This document shows, one piece after another, positions 38,901 to 42,491 of a stretch of 64,000 nucleotides of DNA. Both the position numbers and the translations under genes were made by a program. Origin of the DNA: Semisulcospira habei. Lineage: Eukaryota; Mollusca; Gastropoda; Semisulcospiridae. The notes beneath the pieces were generated by a model that worked only from the letters and a program-made list of their open reading frames with translations, was not told the DNA's origin and ran no database searches. The DNA lies in assembly GCA_036245525.1 (NCBI GenBank), contig BTPG01000005.1, positions 127,914,120 to 127,978,119 on the forward strand, given 5' to 3'. Every line of letters begins with the position of its first letter. Within the stretch, counting starts at the first letter, position 1.

Positions 38901-41297
38901 GTTACAAGCCATTCCCCGGCATGCGTACCAGATCCAAAAATGAAGTCTTAACAAAATTACTTAGTTATCGTAATATTAGTATATTATAGAAAAATTACAT
39001 AGTATTAGTAGGTAAAGAGTTAAAGTTAAAGCATACATTTTATATTCCTTCCCCATCTGTGCTAACATAAGTCTATTAGTATTACTAGAACTATGCAACA
39101 CATTGGCCACACATGTAGTAACAATACATCATACATGTTGTAACTTTAGTCAACGCGTAATGTTCAATCGCCCTAGCTTGAAGGTTCTGCAGTGATGTAA
39201 AAGAACAAGTACACAGACTTTAGAGAACAAAAATCAGGCGGGCATGATGGGAAGGTTGCACATAAATTCCCAACAATACGTCACCGTCTTATGCAAGGTG
39301 AGTAAGCAGATAGTAGGCAACATGGCGACAAATGTGATCATAAAATGCTGCTTTAACTAAGTTTTCTGAAAAAATCTAAGAGTAAGATAACGAGGAATGC
39401 ACCTGGACGCTAATGAATCTTCTGTCTGATATTGACTGGCCTTGACCAGGATTTTTGTTTGCTTTGTTACAATACATCTGTGCAGGTGCAGAAAAAAAAA
39501 ATGAGAAAATTGTACCCTTTCCTTTTGTCATCTCATGCAGCCATAAAATTTCCTCCCATCCACACACCACCACCATGCAAAATCCTGCACTGTACAACAA
39601 AAGTATTCTTTCAACATGCTTAGAACATTACATGACATCTACCACGTAATAAAATGTTTGACGTATGCCAACTGATATGTCATACGTCAAACATTTTATT
39701 ACGTAAATAATTTCTGTGTAGAAGAGTACTTTATTATCTCGAAAAGAGAAATTCATGCGGTACTTTTGTCATGTCTTTTTTTATAGGTCTACTGGTGTGC
39801 TCTTGACACCCTGCCTTAAAACAGACACTGGAAAATACCTATTCAACCGTGTGTCACCCATGACACTAGGCATTGACTTTTTGGATAGACATTGCGTACT
39901 TATTCTAACAGACTTAAGTTATGGTGCTAAACATGATAATTCTCTTGCACTGTAGGACACGTGGGGCTAATGAAGAAGTATGTGTCATGCTGGCATATAT
40001 CATTCACACATACGTTCCTCATACAACAGGTAATACATTGTCAGTGATGTTGCTAGAAATTTTCAGCATAGGCCAATTGGCCGATTCCATTCAGTCACAC
40101 CATTTTGACTTACAAAAATGTTGCAACTAATAGTAATACCACATACAGAACACTGAAGAAAATTTTTTATTTACATTTATTAACAAAACAACATAAAACT
40201 TAATGAAATGACTAGAATGGAATTCAATTAACACATAAAACAAAACAAAAAATTGTACTGGCATGACATCTGACAGGACTAGTAATGTCCCTCAATCTCT
40301 GAAGACAGGCTTCATGGTTTACACTTTAAACCTTTCTGAGTTTAGCCTTCTCCCATGCTTTGTGTGTAGGGGTCAATGCTTCCCTGATGCAGCTTGACTC
40401 TCAAGAGCATGTCCTGATTTTCAGGTGTAAGCCTGTTTCTCAGTGCTGTCAGGATAGTGTTCTGTGCAGAGAAGCCTCTCTCACAGCCTGCTGTGTGGAC
40501 AGGGCTGGAGAGGGCCAGCAGATTTTCCAGTTTCCTTAGCTCTTAGTGTGGTGGAACTGGAACTGGAAGCGGCACTTTCACTTTCAGTATAAGTCGAGTC
40601 CAATGTCGATGGCGCTGCATCACTTTGATTTGTCACAGAGTCTGAGAGGTTGTTCTACTCTCTTTCTCCTTTTCTTTCTCTCCAACACCAAACGAGAGGA
40701 AGCGCTGGCCACTGATAAGTTTTGGTTTCTTTTTCAGCGGCATTTCGAAAATGAAAATGGTAATGCTGGAAGCACGCCGTTAGCAACAAGGGGAGTTTCT
40801 CTCTCTCTCTCTCTCTGCTGATGCATTTGTCGTCTGCTTGGCGCTTCCGATACGCGATGCTCGACAATAACTCGTAACACATAACACCTTTATTTATCCA
40901 ATAGGAAATTAATATGGCCAGAAGAAATAATAATGAAACAGACATGAGACCAGCAAACAAAAAACGGACAAAGGGTGGCCGAATGAGGCGTAAAACCTTA
41001 GGACAGCGGGCCGATCAGAACGTCACTCTTTGAGTCTTTCGGACATTTTGGAATTTTATCGGTGAATGGCCGATTTGCCGACGAAAACGACACCACTGCA
41101 TTGTTGATTTAGCACCTGTTGTAATACTAATACAATATCCCCATAAGGAACACTATGTTGCTGACTGGTCCCCAAGAGAAAACCAGATTAAATGACAATA
41201 GTGAGATCACAAGCACAAGAGGGTTAGTAACTTACCGCTCTTCTCTGTCTTGTGACTTGAATGTCACAGGAAGCCTTTTGGAGAACAGCTCATCCAT
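5058..41297 (-). CDS. SASS6: SASS6, spindle assembly abnormal protein 6 (SAS-6), 13 exons, 3' part outside the window
   Basis: SAS-6 forms the cartwheel that sets nine-fold symmetry in centriole assembly. Homodimers pair through a coiled coil, and the dimers join head to head into rings. Thirteen exons join in frame with GT/AG boundaries into about 473 residues, roughly 70% of the usual length of about 650. The N-terminal head (residues 1-165) contains [24 protein letters not shown] and [17 protein letters not shown]. The phenylalanine in NPF falls at residue 131, the position of the phenylalanine that mediates head-to-head contact in vertebrate SAS-6. Residues from about 165 onward are charged coiled coil, including [11 protein letters not shown], a hallmark of the family. 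The start is the ATG at 41297, which begins the conserved N-terminus. The disordered C-terminus lies left of the window. The introns are large and filled with transposons. Exon spans: 41236-41297, 38580-38640, 29708-29787, 25835-25939, 24749-24923, 24442-24519, 23750-23869, 23012-23128, 13117-13275, 12718-12828, 11980-12123, 5826-5951, 5058-5139. Confidence 0.95.
5451..5665. repeat. Fold-back element, palindrome family 1, copy 1, with both tails
   Basis: The palindrome core is 5529-5627 (left arm GGATTGACCATGATAATTCA, right arm its near-exact complement, loop about TTAAA). Outside it are tails that start TTAACCCTTTCAGCCCC and end CCTAAATGGGTTTAAG, so the whole unit is about 215 bp. The tail containing CAAATTTTGGAGGTGTTGCC is the one found on the right of other copies, so this copy is reversed. 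Confidence 0.85.
5826..5951 (-). CDS. SASS6: SASS6 exon 12 (coiled coil)
   Basis: 126 bp, phase 0 at both ends, acceptor TTTGCAG and donor GTGTGTC. It encodes 42 residues, including [16 protein letters not shown], matching the vertebrate stretch EKLLAEKEEKL. Strong heptad-like charge pattern. Confidence 0.93.
6203..6500 (+). repeat. 115-bp tandem repeats, 3 copies, 5' region of element B
   Basis: CCCAACGCTCG followed by CTTAGCTTGGCG starts at 6212, 6327 and 6443, so the period is 115-116 bp. Two units also share TTGTACCATTG just before. The position before ORF1 suggests promoter or untranslated-leader repeats (inference). Confidence 0.85.
6559..7437 (+). CDS. ORF1 (gag-like) of DIRS element B
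   Basis: An open frame of 292 codons precedes the RT region. Near residues 35-55 it has a cysteine cluster, [16 protein letters not shown] (C-x2-C-x2-C-x5-C-x2-C), followed by a tryptophan-rich stretch; such clusters suit metal or nucleic-acid binding in a gag-like protein. It then has two modules, [20 protein letters not shown] and [20 protein letters not shown], related to the tandem modules in elements A and C. The C-terminus is Ser/Arg/Pro-rich with homopolymer C tracts that may shift the frame. The exact start is uncertain because the cluster is already near the N-terminus. Confidence 0.65.
   Translation: MLSGAHARSPSMPDMCCSSQVLTCSRWGDFQWPTDDHVVCLPCAGCSSDHLCDVCSSWPELRWSHLWSFYRRERPMPARDQLAPLPPPSASGGVTAPSRPSLLERMTCRTHAKGAYHRTASTAKPADPSEGSKSRQSARLTEPGLQLRALRHTLATGSPCLSLLGKPVDSSKGSKCQQSARLIEPSQQRLAPRRSKSSHGPDTSRSATSSRHSRSPDERRRKDRTTHHAPRPSSSSSRAASSRAPSRRPVPSPRRSQRQSSSLQRCPPPPPPQEFACEGSSSPLPASQSLPP
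7345..7980 (+). repeat. Poly(C) tracts within the ORF1-RT spacer of element B
   Basis: Runs of about 19-25 C occur near 7358-7376 and 7949-7972, with a shorter run at about 7466-7475, inside proline-rich coding sequence. They cause frame ambiguity. Similar tracts occur in element C (G on the plus strand at about 17910, 17985 and 18548). Confidence 0.85.
8410..9024 (+). pseudogene. Reverse transcriptase of DIRS element B
   Basis: Blocks in order: [19 protein letters not shown] and IDLSALNEH (fingers), [23 protein letters not shown] (first catalytic aspartate), then after a frameshift near 8637 [12 protein letters not shown], and the [10 protein letters not shown] box at about 8821-8850 with the two catalytic aspartates. 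The FRMET and AVQPGD patterns are typical of DIRS RTs. Damage: one frameshift, an in-frame TGA after NLSP at about 8749, and a TAG at 9022-9024 after LPEPWI. The active site itself is intact. Confidence 0.88.
9079..10250 (+). CDS. RNase H and downstream region of DIRS element B
   Basis: A long open frame of about 390 codons carries [18 protein letters not shown] and [17 protein letters not shown], the E and D boxes of the DIRS RNase H, then [17 protein letters not shown] (the last RNase H box). After it come [18 protein letters not shown] and [11 protein letters not shown], found downstream of RNase H in DIRS elements. It would remove RNA from the RNA-DNA hybrid. The frame continues past the start of the recombinase, which is read in another frame from about 10139. 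Confidence 0.85.
10139..11173 (+). pseudogene. Tyrosine recombinase of DIRS element B
   Basis: The N-terminal core-binding part reads [13 protein letters not shown] (about 10168-10205). The first catalytic arginine is in [15 protein letters not shown] (about 10555-10600), the HxxR box in [10 protein letters not shown] (about 10945-10975), and the nucleophile tyrosine in FARFYLKDL (about 11055-11085). All catalytic positions remain, but the frame is interrupted between about 10230 and 10400 and again near 10790. The enzyme would integrate the DIRS DNA circle. Confidence 0.85.
11230..11262 (+). repeat. Homopolymer of 33 G next to the ICR of element B
   Basis: 33 uninterrupted G lie between the recombinase end and the ICR. 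Element A has no such run at this place. It could form a G-quadruplex, and its length in the assembly may be unreliable. Confidence 0.9.
11274..11350. repeat. Internal complementary region of DIRS element B
   Basis: It starts GTCATCGGTAATGTTTTTG (the first bases of the full motif, GTCAT, are missing) and ends ACTTACCGATGACATGAC. The second half is complementary to the right terminus at 11557-11611, with a few mismatches in the A/T-rich middle. Confidence 0.85.
11557..11611 (+). repeat. Right terminal repeat of DIRS element B
   Basis: It starts GTCATGTCATCGGTAAG and continues through TTTTTCGAAAAAAAA to AAAAATTAA. It is preceded by the subterminal motif TTAGGCTAAAATTGAGCAAG shared with A and C. 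Confidence 0.88.
11711..11918. repeat. Fold-back element, palindrome family 1, copy 2, with tails
   Basis: The palindrome core is about 11747-11840, with arms around CCAGATTAGCTTGGCACC and its complement. Left tail TAACTCATTTATCCCCGACA and right tail ending GTGTTTAAATGGCTTAA. One arm is shortened (GGGTAGT lost after ATTCAA). Confidence 0.8.
11980..12123 (-). CDS. SASS6: SASS6 exon 11 (coiled coil)
   Basis: 144 bp, phase 0, acceptor GGTACAG, donor GTGGGT. 48 residues including [17 protein letters not shown], nearly identical to the vertebrate SAS-6 segment and one of the best family markers. Confidence 0.95.
12718..12828 (-). CDS. SASS6: SASS6 exon 10 (coiled coil)
   Basis: 111 bp, phase 0, acceptor TTTAG, donor GTGGGA. 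37 residues including [20 protein letters not shown], which aligns with NQLQTKVAVLEQEIKDKDQ of vertebrate SAS-6. Confidence 0.95.
13117..13275 (-). CDS. SASS6: SASS6 exon 9 (coiled coil)
   Basis: 159 bp, phase 0, acceptor TATAG, donor GTAACC. 53 residues including [20 protein letters not shown] and [18 protein letters not shown], aligned with DLTERKYKG and REN-STLDVECHEKEK. Confidence 0.95.
13276..15385. other. Left part of SASS6 intron 8, no gene seen
   Basis: It contains palindrome copy 3 (13563-13660). At 14899 a poly(A)-type AATAAA followed by a T-rich stretch and GGCGTCACATATGGCAGACA resembles the end of a retroelement LTR and a following primer site, but no matching start or target duplication was found. 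Confidence 0.35.
13563..13660. repeat. Palindrome family 1, copy 3 (diverged left arm)
   Basis: Right arm AAGCTTATCTGACACTACCC, then TTGAATTATCATGGTTGATCC. The left arm is recognisable (GGATCAGCTATGATAATTC) but has extra bases, so pairing is poorer than in the other copies. Confidence 0.7.
15386..15443 (-). repeat. Right terminal repeat of DIRS element C
   Basis: On the minus strand it starts GTCATGTCATCGGTAAG and ends AAAAATGCATTTTA. It is complementary to one half of the ICR. The adjoining 15444-15596 mirrors 21780-21926, so the inverted repeat continues inward. Confidence 0.87.
15645..15732. repeat. Internal complementary region of DIRS element C
   Basis: On the minus strand the first half, GTCATGTCATCGGTAATG to GAAAAAACAAAT, is the complement of the left terminus at 21927-21962. 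The second half, ending ACTTACCGATGACATGAC, is the complement of the right terminus at 15386-15443. This is the full DIRS arrangement. Confidence 0.9.
15740..16340 (-). pseudogene. Degenerate tyrosine recombinase of DIRS element C
   Basis: The minus strand shows relics of the C-terminal recombinase region: [18 protein letters not shown] corresponds to the stretch before the HxxR box in B, and [20 protein letters not shown] to the stretch before the tyrosine box, with FARLDRR where B has FARFYLKDL. The catalytic tyrosine and the HxxR box are changed, so it is not functional. Confidence 0.7.
16400..17354 (-). pseudogene. Degenerate RNase H and downstream region of DIRS element C
   Basis: The best-preserved piece is [19 protein letters not shown] and [17 protein letters not shown], equal to [17 protein letters not shown] and [15 protein letters not shown] in B. 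Other RNase H blocks are scrambled over several frames. Confidence 0.7.
17905..18565 (+). repeat. Poly(G) tracts in element C
   Basis: Runs of about 25 G near 17911-17935, 17-20 G near 17985-18005 and about 16 G near 18548-18563 on the plus strand; these are C tracts in the element's own direction. They correspond in kind to the poly(C) tracts of element B. Confidence 0.85.
18100..18425 (-). repeat. Direct duplication inside element C (copy 1)
   Basis: It contains GCATCGCTAGACGCCATCTT and a following region that recurs at 21055-21320 (GCATCGCTAGGCGCCATCTT) in the same orientation about 2.9 kb apart. Identity looks high with small indels. Confidence 0.8.
18690..19720 (-). repeat. ORF1 tandem modules of DIRS element C
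   Basis: On the minus strand the modules read [16 protein letters not shown] then [14 protein letters not shown], repeated at about 105-bp spacing near 19430-19620 and again near 18700-18860. They are counterparts of the modules in A and B. The surrounding sequence is also duplicated at a larger scale (18690-19110 against 19580-19950). Confidence 0.8.
21055..21320 (-). repeat. Direct duplication inside element C (copy 2)
   Basis: Same sequence as 18100-18425, in the same orientation, near the 5' side of the element. Both copies contain CGCCATCTTGGAAAA and a stretch around CCGTTTAAGAA. Confidence 0.8.
21927..21962 (-). repeat. Left terminal repeat of DIRS element C
   Basis: On the minus strand it starts ATTTGTTTCTTCAAAAACAT and ends ACCGATGACATGAC. 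It is complementary to one half of the ICR at 15645-15732 and marks the 5' end of the element. Confidence 0.88.
22565..22642. repeat. Tail of a family 1 fold-back element, broken by another fold-back
   Basis: TCATTTAGCCCGACGC, then AAATTTAGGTGTCATCTAATG and GCAGGAGATGGAT is the tail sequence of palindrome family 1. Where the palindrome should begin, the unrelated fold-back 22643-22894 starts instead. Confidence 0.75.
22643..22894. repeat. Long fold-back element (arms about 95 bp)
   Basis: The left arm starts AGTAAGGGATTTTGGCATGG and the right arm is its complement, ending CCAAAATCCCTTACT. Arms of about 95 bp pair with few mismatches. The central loop holds TCTGACGGATCCATCTCCTG, which resembles the tails of family 1. 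Confidence 0.88.
23012..23128 (-). CDS. SASS6: SASS6 exon 8 (coiled coil)
   Basis: 117 bp, phase 0, acceptor GACAG, donor GTAAAG. 39 residues including [15 protein letters not shown], aligned with QLQNRLSELEAANK of vertebrate SAS-6. Confidence 0.95.
23190..23258. repeat. Palindrome family 2 (CATGAG type), diverged copy
   Basis: Left AAAAGGCATAGATTCCCATA, right ATAAAAATCTATACCTCTTG; the centre has GCATGAGCATGAGC. Pairing is weaker than in the copies near 58-62 kb. Confidence 0.6.
23560..23650. repeat. Palindrome family 1, copy 4
   Basis: Arms GGTGGTGCCAGAATAGCTTG and CAAGCTATTCTGGCACCACC are exactly complementary, around the loop GCGCCTGAGGTGC. This is the AATAG/CTATT variant, in contrast to the ATTAG/CTAAT variant of copy 1. 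Confidence 0.88.
23750..23869 (-). CDS. SASS6: SASS6 exon 7 (start of coiled coil)
   Basis: 120 bp, phase 0, acceptor TTTCAG, donor GTGAGC. 40 residues including [20 protein letters not shown], matching [20 protein letters not shown]. Confidence 0.94.
24065..24142. repeat. Palindrome family 1, copy 5
   Basis: Left GTGCCAGAATAGCTTGGCAC, right CGCCAAGCTATTCTGGC then an A-rich change (AAAACCC) that breaks the end of the right arm. A right half-copy alone follows at about 24241-24270. Confidence 0.82.
24442..24519 (-). CDS. SASS6: SASS6 exon 6
   Basis: 78 bp, phase 0, acceptor TTGTAG, donor GTAAGT. 26 residues, [20 protein letters not shown] onward, linking the head domain to the coiled coil. 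Confidence 0.9.
24749..24923 (-). CDS. SASS6: SASS6 exon 5 (head domain with dimer contact)
   Basis: 175 bp, acceptor TTTACAG, donor GTATGT; it begins with the third base of a codon and ends in phase 0. It encodes 58 residues with [19 protein letters not shown], the most conserved part of the SAS-6 head. The phenylalanine of NPF is residue 131 of the assembled protein, matching the vertebrate residue that inserts into the partner's hydrophobic pocket. Confidence 0.96.
25115..25206. repeat. Palindrome family 1, copy 6
   Basis: Arms ATAGTTCAAGGGTGGTGCCA and its near complement TGACACCACCCTTGAACT; the loop is CACCCAAAGGCACC. One arm has AAAAGCG where the other predicts AATAGC. Confidence 0.82.
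25302..25394. repeat. Palindrome family 1, copy 7
   Basis: Left AGTTCGAGGGTGGTGCCAGA, right TCTGGCACCACTCGAACT. The change CAAG to CGAG in the left arm is matched by CTCG in the right arm, although the right arm has lost three bases (ACC). Confidence 0.85.
25835..25939 (-). CDS. SASS6: SASS6 exon 4 (head domain)
   Basis: 105 bp, acceptor TTTCAG, donor GTCAGT. It encodes [20 protein letters not shown] and the following residues to APK, matching [20 protein letters not shown]. Split codons join it to exons 3 and 5 in frame. Confidence 0.96.
26060..26680. repeat. Degenerate tandem repeats, period about 155 bp
   Basis: GACCTTTGACC or similar, then GGTCTTACCATCA, CCAAGTTTGGGTTTGAAG and TTGTCAAAATATGGCTATTT recur in the same order near 26200-26355, 26365-26520 and 26525-26680, with a weaker earlier unit. 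Seen directly; the origin is unknown. Confidence 0.75.
27222..27301 (+). repeat. (GT)n microsatellite
   Basis: An imperfect GT repeat of about 80 bp interrupted by GCGTGATT and GCGCAT. The open frame across it is an artefact of the repeat. Confidence 0.9.
27504..27716 (-). pseudogene. Possible N-terminal relic of a hAT-type transposase
   Basis: A 70-codon frame starts [19 protein letters not shown]. The basic stretch followed by L-x-x-FF resembles the start of hAT transposase-derived proteins. No BED finger or catalytic part follows, so this is only a weak suggestion. A CACGTGA box and AT-rich stretch lie just upstream on the same strand. Confidence 0.25.
27904..28210. repeat. Duplicated 300-bp segment, copy 1
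   Basis: It starts CAGTCTTGGCTTAACCAGC and ends GTGTACTATGGCT. A direct copy at 28825-29125 is very similar, about 920 bp away. Confidence 0.9.
28825..29125. repeat. Duplicated 300-bp segment, copy 2
   Basis: Matches 27904-28210 throughout, including GCCAAGCGGATGGTGATTTG and GATGACTGGGACAGACTAAG, with small indels in A- and T-runs. Confidence 0.9.
29708..29787 (-). CDS. SASS6: SASS6 exon 3 (head domain)
   Basis: 80 bp, acceptor TCTAG, donor GTTTGC, phase 0 in and phase 2 out. It encodes [20 protein letters not shown] and GEEDFQ, matching [20 protein letters not shown] and SEEDFQ. Confidence 0.96.
29893..29988. repeat. Fold-back repeat, family 3
   Basis: Left TGGTAGCACTTTTTGTTATG, right complement TAATAAAAAGTGCTACCA, centre GGTGATTCCTGCAGGCATCACC. 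The centre GATTCCTGCAGG is the same as at 58338-58430. Confidence 0.8.
30290..31860 (+). mobile_element. 5'-truncated non-LTR retrotransposon (RT and C-terminal part), pseudogene
   Basis: RT blocks: [84 protein letters not shown], then in another frame [13 protein letters not shown], where the usual FADD box reads FADN. Downstream are [27 protein letters not shown] and, in a third frame, [10 protein letters not shown]. The endonuclease is absent, so it is truncated. The 3' end carries a short GATA tail (31844-31858), like 3' microsatellite tails of some non-LTR clades. It lies in SASS6 intron 2, antisense to the gene. Confidence 0.88.
31861..32989. other. SASS6 intron 2 sequence, no gene seen
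   Basis: AT-rich, with a (GT)n run (32884-32911) and an (AT)n run (32964-32981). I see no coding signal or element boundary other than the LTR start at 32990. Confidence 0.5.
32990..35541 (+). mobile_element. Solo LTR, copy 1, interrupted by a repeat array
   Basis: It begins TGTGATGAAGCTCTATGCTC and ends GCGTGCGTTACA (TG...CA), flanked by the 5-bp duplication TCCCT (32985-32989 and 35542-35546). Without the insertion 33181-34446 and one 12-bp duplication it is about 1274 bp, like copy 2 at 45144-46412 (1269 bp). A TATAAAAG box lies at 35404-35411, about 130 bp before the end, as expected of a U3 promoter. No internal retroelement genes or second LTR are present, so it is a solo LTR. Confidence 0.85.
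33181..34446. mobile_element. Array of about 375-bp repeat units in both orientations (Penelope-like?), inside solo LTR copy 1
   Basis: Units start ATACTCACAAACCAGATAGG at 33181, 33609 and 33981 on the minus strand, then a plus-oriented unit follows up to 34446, with a partial inverted piece carrying a deletion near 34020. An extra 54-bp copy of a unit end lies at 33554-33608. The whole block is flanked by the 12-bp duplication TGTGTCTGTCAG (33169-33180 and 34447-34458). Mixed tandem and inverted units with a 12-13-bp duplication resemble the terminal-repeat arrangements of Penelope-like elements. No RT or GIY-YIG gene is present, so the assignment is an inference. Each unit includes GGGTTATATAAGAGACC, a possible TATA box, and an open frame of about 100 codons of doubtful significance. 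Confidence 0.75.
35691..36405 (-). mobile_element. 5'-truncated non-LTR retrotransposon, 3' end only
   Basis: The minus strand reads the C-terminal end of a non-LTR RT protein: [18 protein letters not shown], then [19 protein letters not shown] and [20 protein letters not shown]. The 10-bp duplication TTGCATTATA flanks it (35681-35690 and 36406-36415), so it is a truncated insertion with clear borders, 715 bp long. Confidence 0.85.
36416..36963. other. AT-rich intron spacer
   Basis: It contains an imperfect duplication of about 180 bp around CATAAGCCTACAGTTTGTCTC (36631) and CATAAGCCTGCTGTTTGTCTC (36847). No gene seen. Confidence 0.5.
36978..37999 (-). mobile_element. 5'-truncated non-LTR retrotransposon with RNase H domain (I/Nimb-like)
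   Basis: The minus strand encodes a retroelement RNase [21 protein letters not shown] (first Asp), NYRSEAKAL (Glu), [10 protein letters not shown] (Asp), [20 protein letters not shown] (His/Asp box), then a C-terminal cysteine cluster, [17 protein letters not shown]. It ends with a (GAA)n-type tail. The 14-bp duplication GTACTGTGATAAGT flanks it (36964-36977 and 38000-38013). The order RT then RNase H is typical of I-superfamily elements; the clade name is an inference. Confidence 0.85.
38580..38640 (-). CDS. SASS6: SASS6 exon 2 (head domain)
   Basis: 61 bp, acceptor TTTAG, donor GTAGGT. After one base completing a split arginine codon it encodes [20 protein letters not shown], matching [20 protein letters not shown]. 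It is short, and the frame is fixed by its neighbours. Confidence 0.94.
38641..40041. other. SASS6 intron 1, left part
   Basis: AT-rich, with a poly(A) run at about 38720-38737 and a perfect small inverted repeat at 39644-39704. No gene seen. Confidence 0.5.
39644..39704. repeat. Small perfect inverted repeat (24-bp arms)
   Basis: ACGTAATAAAATGTTTGACG with the next TATG and its exact complement flank a 13-base loop (CCAACTGATATGT). It could be a very small MITE or its remnant. Confidence 0.85.
40042..41098 (-). mobile_element. Internally deleted hAT transposon
   Basis: The ends are CAGTGATGTTGC at 40042 and, on the minus strand, CAGTGGTGTCGT at 41098, a short terminal inverted repeat of hAT type. 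The flanks share CATTGT, but no clean 8-bp duplication could be fixed. Inside are two parts of a transposase gene fused across a large deletion (40342-40743). It lies in SASS6 intron 1. Confidence 0.6.
40342..40743 (-). pseudogene. hAT transposase relic: N-terminus joined to the C-terminal dimerisation region
   Basis: The minus strand begins at 40743 with [20 protein letters not shown], a start typical of hAT-type proteins, and stops after about 35 codons. From 40542 to the stop at 40342-40344 another stretch reads [20 protein letters not shown] then [20 protein letters not shown], the hAT dimerisation motif. The BED finger and catalytic core are missing, so it cannot be active. Confidence 0.8.
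41236..41297 (-). CDS. SASS6: SASS6 exon 1, coding part with start codon
   Basis: ATG at 41297-41295 starts [20 protein letters not shown], aligned with [21 protein letters not shown] of vertebrate SAS-6. The exon ends in phase 2 at a GTAAGT donor. The 5' UTR would extend to the right. Confidence 0.93.
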
Positions 41298-42387
41298 TTT
41301 CAGTTTCCTCCCAACACCACAATGATACAAAACTCAGATGTTCTTATTTGCTCAATAACGCTCACACAGTCACAGCTAACTCGTTCTCTTCCAACTCCAA
41401 GTGCCAAAGGTGTGGTGCTTTACTCCAGTGCTGGTACCGAATACAACAGTAACGCTAACAGTTTCGTCTGCTCACTTCAGTGCACTAAGCTGTCCTCGTA
41501 TTAGTGGACATCACTAAATCAAAGAACGCCACTACCTATACATAATCAAAAAGTAATTTGAACCAGGATTGAACAATCTATTCACAGACCAAGTATTGTC
41601 CATTTACTTATTATTATAACACACAACTGAAACTTAAACGAGAACCATTGTCTCTAAAGGTGAGCTCAGGGCAACGAGAGTGCTGTCAAAGCACAAACTT
41701 TTCTCTTGTTTTCCTCCCCTGGCTAACATGTTTTCAAGACCGGAAGTGGCTTTGCGAAGGACTAAGTTCTTCACAGACAAGTCAAGTTTATAAATAGGAA
41801 ATTCTAACCACCGTTAATTTTGTGTACGGGATGGCAGGAAAATAAGGATTGTCCGTGCTATTTCGATTTCATAGCCATAATCTTTTGAATAAATAAACTT
41901 GCGGTATGTATCGAGTGGATTTGCCCAGACATGTTTGTTTTGAGAATCCCGCTTAGGTACAATAAAATCTGCCCTGAGAAAAGAATCGACTTCATACAAA
42001 ATTTAAAATAAAACAAATGTCCTTTCACTCAAGCGATTCTTTCTAAACAATATCACGTTATTGTATACAGCATTGTTTCTTTGTTTTAATTGAAAAATAT
42101 ACTTAATGCTTTGGCAGATTGCGTTATATTTTTTTTACTTGATTCGATGATTATCCGATAGATTTCTACGAAAAACAACTCATTTTGATGCCCGAATTTT
42201 AAGGCTAGAAGAGTTGTTTCCCTTAGCTATGTAAATGTGCGTAGTTCTAGCGTACACCTTTTTTAAATTTTGTTCTATAGTTGCGCGCAAGTTTCTTTCC
42301 AGACTGGATGGATATGGATGCCAAGGTGGATGGATGCCGGGATGCATAGATGCTGGGACTGATCATCAGTAGACTGATGATAGTACA
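41298..42387. other. SASS6 5' UTR and possible promoter region
   Basis: No coding exon seen. An ETS-type site, CCGGAAGT, lies at 41740-41747, 440 bp upstream of the start codon. Such sites are common in promoters of housekeeping and centriole genes, but the transcription start is not defined. Confidence 0.35.
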
Positions 42388-42459
42388 TCTTCTTCTTCTT
42401 GTTTCCCTGCCACGGTCAACCAATTCGACCATTGTTGCTGGGTTGCTGGTCAGTGGTGC

Positions 42460-42491
<32 letters not shown>

